DNA from: Hypomesus transpacificus
Lineage: Eukaryota; Chordata; Actinopteri; Osmeriformes; Osmeridae
NCBI RefSeq assembly: GCF_021917145.1
Contig: NC_061068.1
Coordinates: 8,624,404-8,688,403, forward strand
Length of the DNA stretch: 64,000 nt
Direction: 5' to 3'
In this document: positions 23,501 to 35,200 of the stretch, piece by piece
How positions within the stretch are numbered: position 1 is the first letter of the stretch
Layout: each line of letters begins with the position of its first letter
Notes under the pieces: generated by a model
The model's database searches: none
The model's input: only the letters and a program-made list of their open reading frames with translations
What the model was told of the DNA's origin: nothing
Position numbers and translations under genes: made by a program

Positions 23501-26500
23501 TTCGTGGTCTTACTTTATAGGGACTGTTTTCCAGAGCCTTTTGATGGCTTTATGCTTTAGACCTTCAAGGACAAAAAGGTGTATCTGCATATCCAGCATA
23601 TGGAATCCAGTAACAGTGTCCAGATCAACACTCCCCCTCTCCGGGGCTGTCATTTTGTAACTGGAAAGGATTCGTTGAATGGTCTCGTTTGACTGGGAGT
23701 CCAGCTGGAAAGCTGCTGCGTTGATCTTTTGAATTTCTGTCCTGAGCTTGGCCACGACAGACACGTTGGTGTATCTGAAGATGTAAATGATGCGACCAAA
23801 CGGGGAATATAACGCCCCCTCACTGCCGCTCTCCATGTTGAAGGGGCAAGCTATTTCAACCTGCACTTTGAGCTGGGAGTTGGCATCCAAGTAATGCCCC
23901 ATTGGCATGGCGTGATCTGGGGCTCCTTCAACCACGCCTGGCATGGCCGTCAATTTCTTCTCCCACTCATTCCTCTCATTTCCCAGCAGCTGTGGTGGAC
24001 GGCAGCATTCGATAGGTATGTTGAGCTTCACACATCTCTGGCCATGGAGCAGGCCAGACAAGTTCAGCCTGGCTATGCCGTATGGGTTGTACTGTTTGGT
24101 CTTTGCCCTCAAGGGGTTGTAGATGGTGCGTTTGCCACTGACCAGGATCACGCTGCTCAGTTTGTCATCATTGGGCTCAGTACCAAACAGGGCGGGACTG
24201 GAGGAAGGCTTCTCCACCTTCCTGTCCCGGTCGTGGACCTCTATCTCCAGCGGAGGGCCTTGGAGGAACTCCTGCAGCTCCCCAGGGCTCAGCAGGCCTG
24301 TTAGGATCACATTGACGTCTTTGAAGTAGATGTTGGAGCGGTGTTCTCTGCCTTTAGACCTGTGCACTTTCAAGTTGTGGAACCTGTACTGGCAATACAC
24401 CGGAAGACACTTCTCCTATGGAAAAAGAACAACATGTGATCTTATAAACATTTATATTGTTTATAAACGTCACTCCTGGAAATGTATAATCAAATGTAGC
24501 TATTTGAGCCTGTTATGTAAGTACTGTAATTATTGTAATTGAGTTGTGTTGTGGGTACAGTACCTCTAAGACTTGGAAGGGGACAGGAGTGGAGGGCAGG
24601 GAGGAAGCAGACAGGATCGTGATGACCAGTGGGTTAAGCTCAGCTTTCAGCTCCTCTGAGATCAGTGGCCTGTCCACAGTTATGTTGCACAGGCCCTCAT
24701 ACACCCCCGACGAACAGGTGACCAGGCAATCAGTCAGCGACCTGTCTCCTAACATTAGATATAAAGGGTACTGAAAATCATGTAAACATATACTATAACA
24801 ATATCTATAGGTATGCCATGTAAATGATATTATTGAAACAACTTATTTCAGTATACAAGCATAATTTTATCTCTTAGAACGCCATAATTTAGTACTGTCT
24901 GACAGAAACATCCTCATTTTCTAAACAAATAATGATGGGGTGGGGTAATGGAGGTCCAACTGTGAAATCTCTGTCCCAGCAAAGTTGCTATGTGTAATTT
25001 GTCTGGGTCCAGTTTATAGAAGAAAAACCCAAGAATTTCCCAAAGTTAAGGCTTTCATCAGGGTCTCCTACTGTGCCTGTTAGAGGAACACATCAAATGC
25101 AGCAGACTGCCTTATACTGGTGCCATACAATAGCCAATTAAAGAGCTGAGCAGTGTGGCCCCTCCCAGGTAGCAACGGAACCCCCAACAGTTACCGTGCC
25201 ATAATAAACAGGAAACAGTGCCTTCATTCACAACACACACTGAACAAAGCTGAGCTACCATTGACCAACATTTAAAATGCTTGCTGACATTTTTTGCAAC
25301 TGGCCCTATGTTTCTTGACAGGGTCCACTTGTGCAGGGTAAATTGGACTACATTTGAATTGGTAAAAAAAGGGAAATCTTTATAAATTGTTTGACAGTTT
25401 ACCTGTCAGCAGATGAAGAAGACTGAGCTCCACCAATGCTGATCCATTCTTCTGGATGTTCTCCAGATAAGCAGCATTGTCCTGAGTGGGTTTCTGAGGA
25501 ACCTTCTTTCTGAAAACCCCCAGGTTCTTGTCCTTCACCGAGCTGCTATTCATAGCAGCTGAGACAAATTGAGGAAAGCATGGTTTGATGAGCACCATAT
25601 TGTATAGTATGAATTGATGAAACACTCCTGAGTTCTGTACAGACTCCCAGCAGCACCAAATTATTTTGAGGCATGGCTACATGGTTGTTAAAGTGAAGGT
25701 GTTCACTTGCACGATTACTGTGTACTTCTGAGGACCCAAGATTGATTCTAGTGTGGCACATTGAGGGCAGAAGCATTATGGAAGAGTGATGACATCACAC
25801 CATAGCAACGACAACAAACTCCTCACATTGAGAGGTTGGATTTGTCAATGTACACAACAGATATTCAAATTGATTTATTGGACTGGAATTATTTTGAGAA
25901 AAGACGATTCACCTGTTGCACAGTTCATCTCAGAGTTCTTAAAATCTATCGATGTTGCATCTCCACGTCTCTTAGAAGATAATCGGGTTTTTGGGTTCTC
26001 CTTTTCAAAGACAGATCTCAGCTTATACACTATCTGCTTAACACCACCTTCAAATTGACAGGAGTTCATCAGAGATAATCAGTTGAGGATTTCATCAATA
26101 AGAAAAACTGTATTTCACACAATACTTCTGAAACTTATATTTATATTTTCAAATTAAATTTGAATCTAAGCAGCAATAAACAAGGATGAATGGGACTCAG
26201 TGGGGCTGTCAGCATAATGATCTCCTGAAGACAGAAGAACCAACCACATCACCAGATGTGTAACAGGATTACCGTATCTCGCCGCCTCACAGTCTGGGGT
26301 AGCCCCTGCCATCACAGATTCCACACAAGAAACTCATTAGTACATTCTCACATTACACAACGATCATAATGAAGACATAGGAAACAGAACATCCTTTAAT
26401 CAGACCACAGTGTAAGGCAGAGCTGAAAGGAGTAACATCTGATTACTATTGTTTCGATCTGTCATCCATTAACAGAGGAGATAATCCAATAATAGAGGAT

Positions 26501-27792
26501 TTGTTCAAATAACTCTTATTAGTAATGTCATGGCAAGATAGATGGCTGTCAAAGTTCCTACCTAAATGATCGGTCTCCTCCCCACTCCTGGTCTGTGGCA
26601 GTCTGAAGGCTTTGGGTCGGTCATTTCTGGCTTTGGTAGACACTCTGTCCTTTGTGTCCCAAACTCTAAATGTGACCTTGTGGGACGCTAGTTTAATCAG
26701 TAGCTCTCGAGTGACTCTGACTTTGACAGACTGAGACCAGCCCAGCCACACCTGGTCTCCCTCATACCATGGCTTTAACACCTGCAAAACAAACACATGC
26801 AAATGAGGCCCTCCAAAATAGTTACAACTGTGTTTCAGTTTACAAAAGTCATTGAATTCCCACAGCAATAGTAAACAGAGGTAGCTGGATAAGTGGAGTT
26901 TTGTTTTCAAATGAGCAGGATTACATTCCCATACAAAATCAGAGCCTGTGTGTTGTGAAGTGTATGATGAGCCTGATCTGACATTCCAAACCCTCTTGTC
27001 TTAGTACAGTGACCATTAGTCATTCATACATACTTAAGGCAAGTGGAACACAGCCAGACAGTAAACTGGCCTTAGTTTACAACACTGTTATAAAGACACA
27101 ATGTAGTGGTCTACTGTATCATTATCCCTTTTTTTGCACAGCATGTAATCACATCTGCTTGCCACCTTTGCTTCATTGTCGATGTAGATTTTAGCTGCAA
27201 GCCCAAACATCACGAGGTCCACTTTGGTTGGCTCTGGATCATCTGGTAGCAAGTTATATTCTATGTGATAGTAGCCTTGAGCCTTGGGAGCCTCAAAAAC
27301 ACCACTGGACAACACTTTCTTTGGCTTGTTCTTTTCCTTTTCAATAGCAACATGATCCTCATCCTCTCCTACAACAGGAAGCAGCTAAATGTGAGCTCTG
27401 TTATAGGTGACATCCATCACAGAATAATGTACCAGTTCAATAATGTATCAAACTGTTAAATTACATTTAAATGTAATCTAACGATTTACATAATAGAATG
27501 ACTTACCTTTTGGAATAGCTATAACGATGCTAATTTTCCATGTGACGTTGTGTGAATCATCTCTGACTTGCTGTGTGGATTTACCGAGATGTGAATTTGA
27601 CAGTGCATTTTCTATGTCTTGGTCCATATGTTGCACTTCACTTTGGGAATCCAACTGGTCATTTTCTGTGTCTCTGTCTCGGACTCCATTGTCAGGATAA
27701 ACTCCAGTGTCAAAGTCGGGTGAGTGACACTGTATAGACACTTTGCAGCTTCCCTTTGAGTCTGAGAACTCACATACTTCTTTGGCTTCCAT
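20534..27792 (-). CDS. cfap92: CFAP92 / KIAA1257-like protein (DUF4550 family)
   Basis: The human homologue is named cilia and flagella associated protein 92; its molecular role is poorly known. Coding exons in transcription order: 27792-27507, 27368-27166, 26781-26562, 26047-25913, 25558-25403, 24748-24564, 24415-23514, 23404-23210, 22980-22704, 22620-22456, 22348-22136, 21656-21503, 21357-21137, 20994-20840 and 20726-20534. They join in phase to 1219 aa. The second and third exons encode the DUF4550-type block ([18 protein letters not shown], then [12 protein letters not shown]). The 902-bp exon carries [20 protein letters not shown]. The later part is charged and Trp/Arg-rich ([14 protein letters not shown]). 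The last intron is GC-AG. The exon ending at 22136 may instead extend to a later donor (after HPQGQ), and the acceptor at 21656 was chosen by phase. Identity rests on remembered family sequence and on synteny with acad9 and efcc1. Confidence 0.87.
20727..20839 (-). other. cfap92: GC-AG terminal intron of cfap92
   Basis: On the minus strand the exon ends in CAG followed by GCAAGT, the consensus of GC-AG introns, and the acceptor is TTGCAG. Phase 2 is kept exactly: FHF, then a split Arg codon, then [11 protein letters not shown]. No GT donor nearby gives an open continuation. Without splicing, the frame stops after YERHP at 20803. Confidence 0.78.
21393..21423. repeat. 31-bp near-perfect palindrome in a cfap92 intron
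   Basis: Arms 21393-21407 and 21409-21423 are exact reverse complements of 15 bp around one central base. It lies 36 bp upstream (minus strand) of the acceptor of the exon starting at 21357. Confidence 0.95.
21707..21738. repeat. inverted repeat, 14-bp arms and 4-nt loop
   Basis: Arms 21707-21720 and 21725-21738 are exact reverse complements around TGTT. It is followed by about 40 bp of nearly pure AT. It lies in the cfap92 intron upstream of the exon at 21656. Confidence 0.95.
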
Positions 27793-29207
27793 TAAAGAGT
27801 GTGTCTATTGGCAACCTTTACATAGAACATCGGTACTAGTCTGACAAGAGGAGCATAGTCTTACAGAAAATACAAAACAAAAACCAAGTTTTTACTAAAT
27901 CATTTGCATTGTATTGTGGTAAACTTACAAAGCACAATTTAATGGCCTACCTTAAACCTTCCATACAGATAAGTATACTATTCAGTACATGAATGCAGAA
28001 TTCGAAGATTTTACAATACATTTAAAAACTTCCTTTAAACTTGAAAACACATTCCTACCGTTGGTTTTCTGTTCGATACACGTACTGCTTTGAAGTGCCA
28101 ACAGCAGTGTTACAGGCGAGCCTAACAGATTTTCTGGAAAATGGACAGGTAAAGTTTATTTTGAAACATCCTTCCACAAAACCGTGAATTTAAAGCTACT
28201 TCCGCGGCATTAAATAGTTATATTTCACTTTCAGAGCTACAAAGACAAGTTGTCATGTGTTTTGTTCATGAGGACCTCAGTTTACCCCATAATATGAATT
28301 ACGTTAAATCAACTGGGTTAGGCTAACTTGTTTAGACTGTTTTGCAAATAACTTGTCACCAAATGAACTAGCACATTGCATCTCGTCGCCTTGGCAACCA
28401 GCGTCACAATGTAGGGCATGGTGGTAACTCTAACTTCCTATAAAAACTATTAGTCAACTGTTTAGTAATTACTGCATTACTGAGTCACAGTACGTATCGG
28501 TCATTTATATTTTTGCTTTTTCAATAAAGTTGAAAAAAGTAAGAAGAAAAACCAGTAGTCAACTGACACATAGGTTGCTATTGTTTATTACAATGAATTA
28601 AACACGTTGCAGAAGTTATGATACAACAATAGAGTGCAACAATGAATGTTATGACACTTTTTTTGACTTACAACTGTAATTACTTTTTTTCATACCCTTT
28701 ACATTAATTAAAGACTGCTTAATACTGAGTCTTGACAAACACAATAATAAGAGACTTGTAGCCTAATGCAGTTAATTATCTATTTTGGGCATAACCTACG
28801 GGCATAACTTTAAGGGCACAACCTTACGAGCATAACCTTACGTTCAACCTACCGTCTACATATTTTGCATAGCCTATTCTTTGTTTATCATGCAGTTGAG
28901 GCTGTAACAAATGTCTAAATATAATATTCAATTGTCAATAAATATTTAGATTGAAGTCGATTTATACTTTTACGAAAAAAGGTCAAGAATGTCCTTTTAA
29001 TGGGAAAGAATTTGGGGGGCAGAGCTAAACATTACTTCAAAGGAACGCCCCATGTTCATAGAACCACTTGGATACATTCTCAAAGTGGTCAGAAAAAGCA
29101 GGCTTTGGCGTGGGATGCATCAAGTGCTAGTAGACACCCAGTTTTATCATCCAAACACAGTTTAAAGAATATCGGAGGCTTCATGCAGAGTTGATAAACA
29201 TATAAAT
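27793..29207. promoter_or_regulatory. bidirectional promoter region between cfap92 (-) and efcc1 (+)
   Basis: The two start codons are about 1.4 kb apart on opposite strands. The interval is AT-rich, has no credible coding exon, and contains the X-box-like site at 28385-28398. A 5' UTR exon of cfap92 probably lies near 28050-28150, but I could not fix its splice sites. Confidence 0.6.
28385..28398 (+). promoter_or_regulatory. RFX X-box-like site
   Basis: GTCGCC TT GGCAAC fits the RFX X-box (GTNNCC, short spacer, GGNAAC) in both half sites. RFX factors drive cilium genes, and the flanking gene cfap92 is a cilium gene by name. A weaker half-site match (GTCTATTGGCAAC) occurs at 27803-27815. Confidence 0.65.
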
Positions 29208-32200
29208 ATGGATAATGCCGATACCAACGATCCATACAGCCGACCCGCGCGCAGGACACAATGGATAGTAAGTACTCTGGCTTACCATTATGGATTGGAT
29301 CGAGGAGTCGAGAACGAAATAATTGTTTTGGCCACAGGGTTGGATCAGTATTTGCAGGAGATTTTCCATCATATGGACTGTCAAGGAGACGGCAAAATTC
29401 CTGTCGAGGACTTTAATATTTTATGTAAAATCTTAGGACTGAACAAAGACTCAAATTCGGAGGAATGTGTTGGTATATTGGACAATTTGCCAAACGAGTT
29501 TACTTTTAGACAATTTCATGCAAAACTATGTGGATACTTCAGCACTAAAGCAGGGTGCCAATACGATAATGGAAGATTGCTCGTTGGGAAGGAGAGCGAA
29601 CATATAGAAACGCAGATCCGTCTCAGGAGTCCTTTGCGGAGGAGAGAAAGATTCTTCTCTGTAGGCGTAGGTGGACGAAGGGGCCGAGGGTCTTCTCCTA
29701 CCTCGGAAAGACATGCTTCGGGTTGCAAACAACTGGGGTCGTGCCCACGGGAATGTTACGAGGAAATAGTGGCACTTGAAGAAGCTGAAGACAGGATAAC
29801 CAAACTGGAGGAGGAAAATGCAAGTCTCAGAGAATTAGTTGAGGACATGCGTGCAGCTCTTCAGAGCAGTGATGCCCGGTCGTTGGCCTTACAGGTAAGC
29901 GTAAATGAATCAATGGAACCAATATAGAATTCACGTCGCTGTCTGCCAGGTACGCTACTGAACGATTTCCTTAGCATCGCAGTTTTTATAAGCCTACTTA
30001 TTTTATCACTCACTCTGTTCATGTAAGTGACCATATTTCTATTTTGTCACAGGTGGGACTTTGGAAAAGTCACTCTAAACACAAACCAGAAGCTGGCTGT
30101 TTCATTGTCCACCAGAAACAAACTGCTCAGAAAAAAGGCACGTATGGTTGCACTAAAACCAGCAGATATGACAGCCAGAAGAGCCTCAACAGTTACCTCC
30201 ACGAGGTAGAGTTGATCTGCAGCTCTCAGGATGGCCAGATTGAGGAGGCCATGCTGTGTAACCAGAAACTGGTGCAGGAGCTGCGGAGCTCCAGGGAGTC
30301 TGTGGCCGCCCTGGAGGACTGTAACAAGTCCTTGAAGCAGGAGCAAGTGGACATGAGGAGAAAGGTGGAAGAGGCCAGGCAGGCAGTTCTCAGTGGCCTG
30401 GGCAAGGTGAAGGAGCTGGAGGCCAAAGCAAGCCATGTCCCAGTACTCCAGCGACATGTTCAGCAGATAGAGTCTGAGCTCCTCTACTACAGGTAAAACT
30501 GCCCCAGTACTTAAGAGGTCATGAGAGACAAATTATATTATTCAAATGCATGATAACAATGCATGATGATGAGGATGATGTTACTATGGTTTTTCAGGAG
30601 AAAAGCAAGCCTGACCACTTGTTTTTCTTGAAATAAATACTGGACAGTGATACTACACAACAAAGGCATATTAAATCTAACATCCTTGGCATTACGAAAA
30701 CATGTAGCTCACACCATACGTTTTACCTCTGATGTTTGTTATGCCTTCTGAAAAAGATGTCGTTTTGGTAACACATTGCATCATAGAGCTCTTAGTGGTT
30801 AAAGTCAACCATAATGAATTTTGAATTCTCCATGAATAAGATGACTCCCTATTTACAATTGGCTCCATGCCTGGAAAACTCTACCATGCTATTTAAGTAG
30901 TTAACTATTCTTGATGTGGTTTGGTATTCCGATTTTCAGCCTTGTTTTGTTTGGGTTGGTTTAACAGACAATGTGTGTGGTAAGTTGTGTCCTGTTAGTG
31001 TGCTGCTACTGTTGGGAATTATTAACTTTGAAGAAAGGCCCAATTTATTTGTTCATAATTGCACTGGAAAACACAAAGCCTTGTGCCATGAAAGTTTATT
31101 GTGTCTGTCCTTATTGTTTTGGTCTTGTCTGTTTAATACATTAATAATGGCAGAATTGGTATACTTTGTAGATGACTGTGTAAATAGCATGTGACAAGAT
31201 TCAGAGAAGAGTCGTTCTACATATACAGATCTTAAAGACACTCAGGAAACTAAACACAAACGCAAAAAATTGTCTTCTTCTTTAGTGGATGGCACACTGA
31301 AACATGTTTTGCAGACACAGTACCACTTTGTAACCGTAAACTTACAAAGCTGTGCAAACTTTTAAGGCTGTGCCAATAAGTCTTTATAAGCCCCCCGTCT
31401 ATTGATACTCTTCAGCCAAATAATTTATTCAGTTCCACAATAGGCTCAACTCTCCATTGAGCTAGGACCTAAGCAGACTGAATGTTCCCATCAATCTGCA
31501 GAATACTCTGCCTGCTCAATAATAGACCAACACACCCTCAGATAGAGCCTAGCAACAAGTCTCCATGAATACTCTCACCAAAGTATTGCTCATTGAAACC
31601 CTATTGACAGAATGTGTCAGATATTCTACTCAGTGTTTGTTGCCTTGTCCACAGCTCTCAGAGCACGTTGTTGTCTTTTTGAAAGTATGCCAGATCAGGA
31701 TACAGGATATTGACTCTTAAGTGGAAGAGACTGAGGTTTAGAGACAATGAAGCGCAACTAGATGGCACGGATGTGCCAGCAAGCTGACAAAATCAGCTGG
31801 ATAGCTTTCACATTTTCAGGGGCACACAAATACTGTATGTATTTGTCACTCTATTATTACCATCTATTATTTTCCTCCATCCACTTGAGTTGTCTGACAC
31901 TTTACCTGTTAAGGACAGGGTTTGTGCAATCTGCCTATAATTTTAGCTCCTTTCCTACCCCCATCAAATAATGTGTATTCGTTTCATGTGTACTCACAAA
32001 ATTATTTTCAAACAGCAGTTATCTGGAATTTGACAGGGTAATCCGTTTTTAAATAGGCCACATACTGAATTGGCTGCAGTATGTCATATCAGATGTCCAA
32101 TTTGTGGTACATGATTGGTGCAGTGATGTGTTGCCAAATCGTACCAAAGTGACACGAGCTGCTTTGGATGGTAATACTAGGATTAACTTTTGGGATGCTG

Positions 32201-35200
32201 TCGGAGATTAGTTAATCAAACAGGTTCCACATTCCTTGGGAATAACTGTAAACAGTGTCAACTGCTGAGGGGAGTTTCGCCATGACATACTGCATGCACG
32301 TTAGTTGTTGCACTACTACAGCATACTGGATCTGCACTCAAGTTTTCCATGACTGGTTGAATTGGAACAGACTTGAAGTCAATGTGGTCTGTAGTCTGAA
32401 ACTCAAGAAGTGTGAGTCCTTTGGCATAAGGTTTAGATCATATGCTAAAAGAGAGCAGAAGGATTCAGATGGGAGGGAGGGAGGGAGCCGCCCCATCAAC
32501 AGGGGAATTGGTGGGAACAGGAATGAACTGCTCAGAGTATTACCATGAAAAATGAGAGAGCCAACCGAGTGTAACTTTTAGCTCTGGGTCTTTCTAAACT
32601 CCAAAAGGTAGTGAGGATCTAAATCAGTCAGTTCAGCCTATAGAGTGCTGTGGACCAGACTCAGAGACAATGGGGAGTATAGCCAGAGGAACAAAAAGAA
32701 AAGAAGGCGGAGGAAAACCCACCATCTGGAGGAAGAAGCAAACACTCATGTGTTTGTTCATGGAGCGGAGGACATGTTTTTCAAGGCTCACATGAGAGCA
32801 ACAGAGTCATCCATCTTTTCCTCCTCTTTGTCTGTGGTTCAACATTCTAGTATGATCCGGAGTGGAAATCCCAAATCACTCACAACACTGGCACAAGTCT
32901 TTTGTCTTGTGTTATTGTCTAAGGTTTTGCCTCGATTTGTGTCTTGGAGGTTCCACAACCTGATTCCTTGATATTTTCTGGTACTCTTTACTCTTTTAGT
33001 ACTGAGCATATTTAAACACACTCTGTGTAGAAGCGACATGTACATATGTGTGTGCCTCTAACCCTTGGCCCTAAGATGCTGGGCTCTGGGGAGCCATGAT
33101 CTGCATGGCTTTTCATGCTCTCTATGTGGGGCCTGGGAGAGAGGAGAAAGGAAGGCCCAGTGGGTAATTTATCTGCCTTCATGTGAGAAAAGCAACACTT
33201 GGAAGAGCAGGTGCTGCCATTGCATTCCTGCTCCTTAAATAATACGGGCAGGACTCACTCAAGGGATGTCTGCAACCAAGGGCATTATCTAGCCTTTGTG
33301 TTGTTCTTGAACAGTCTTCAAAAACCACACAGCCAAGTGGTCTCCCTTTCAGTTTGGAACCGTTCCCTCCTCTCCTCCCTTCCTCTGGCTTGGAGTTATT
33401 CTGACTGTGCAGACATCAGCACTAATACATCATACACAAGAGATGTCTTATATAACATTACTGCCTTCCACCCTTGTGGATTTTTCCTTTTATGTGTTTT
33501 CCTTCACTCATAATTCATCAACACTTGTAACTCTAGAGGTTTGTTTGCACCTTACTTGCTGGCTAGAAATGTAGGGGATTGAATCCCAAATCTAGAGGCT
33601 ACTCACACAACTGAAAAGCACATTTTCCACTGAATGTGCAATTCAGCCCAGAACCAAGTTTTATGTTCCTCAAGAAACCACCCAATATGATAAATCTGAC
33701 CATGTATCAACAGACTTTTTGGATTTCAGTGGATTAGATGTATCACAGGTTTTCCAAACAAACCCCCTCACATAAACACGTCTTTCTCAGCCATAATATT
33801 AGGCCCCCTACTAAGAGAGCACTATACATCAATCTCAGGTCTGCTGCCTGCCCTCACTTGTAACCTCTGTGGACAGAAGACATGGCCACTCACAGTGACG
33901 GATAACACCTGAAGAAAGAGAGACATTTCTGCCGAGTGGGGGATGGGAATTTGAGGTCTGAGCAAGGATGGAAGTTCACATTGGCCCTCCCTGTGATAAA
34001 CACAGGAAGTTCTCTAGTGTCCTGACTCTAACCATAAACAGCTGAACTCCCCCTGGCCTGTAAGCACCGGTCCAGTGTTTTATAAATATGTTTGGATGCA
34101 GAATAATTAAATAATAAATAATCCAACCTCACTATCTTTGCAATGTGCAGCTACTTAGCAATGATTGGCTTAAGGTAAACTGACTATGGCTGTAACTCAT
34201 CAGCTAAATGCCTTTCCTTGATAGTAAATGTAAGATGTCTAGACAAACATGTCTCTGCCTTACAGATAGCATGGTTGCTTTAACATTTCCTGATGAATGC
34301 TGTCTGGAGATATCAATTTCAGGACTAGGCCCAATATTTTAACAAGATTCTCTTTCAATCATGTTAATTAATTATAAAAGGCAAACGTCTGGAGAAATAT
34401 AGGAACAGTGCAGTGAAAACTGTTCAGGAAATGTTATATTAATTATCCAACTCCGCTTCACTAATCCAGGAGCCCGGGAATAAGAAATTGTACTCTATTT
34501 CAAAAGCCATACCTTTGAAGCCTTTCTCAGGTTTCCTTTGATAGTTGTGTTTATAACTCTGCTTTCAATCTCCAGATTCCAATAATCAAGAACATCAGAA
34601 GCATGTCATAGTGAATCAATTTCCACCAGTTTTTCCATTTAAGTCAATCACCCTCCACAATGAAGGAACGGGAAAATACCTCCTGTCTTTTAGGGCTGTT
34701 TCAGAACACAATGCTTGATAGGCAGGTTTAGAAAAAGCTTGCAAAGTAGAGTTTGCATAGATGTGGACCGCTAACCTATCCCATATGGGCTGTACGATGT
34801 TGCTTCCTATTTATGGCTGTTATTGCCAACAGCGTACATTATGTGCCCCCAGCGTACACTATGTGCCCCCAGCGTACATTATGTGCCCCCAGCGTACACT
34901 ATGTGCCCCCAGCGTATAGTATTTGCCCCCAGCGTATAGTATGTGCCCCCAGCGTATAGTATGTGCCCCCAGCGTATACTATGTGCCCCCAGCATATAAT
35001 ATGTGCCCCCAGCGTACACTATGTGCCCCCAGCGTACACTATGTGCCCCCAGCGTACACTATGTGCCCCCAGCGTACACTATGTGCCCCCAGAGTACACT
35101 ATGTGCCCCCAGCGTATAGTATGTGCCCCCAGAGTACACTATGTGCCCCCAGCGTACACTATGTGCCCCCAGCGTACACTATGTGCCCCCAGCGTATAGT

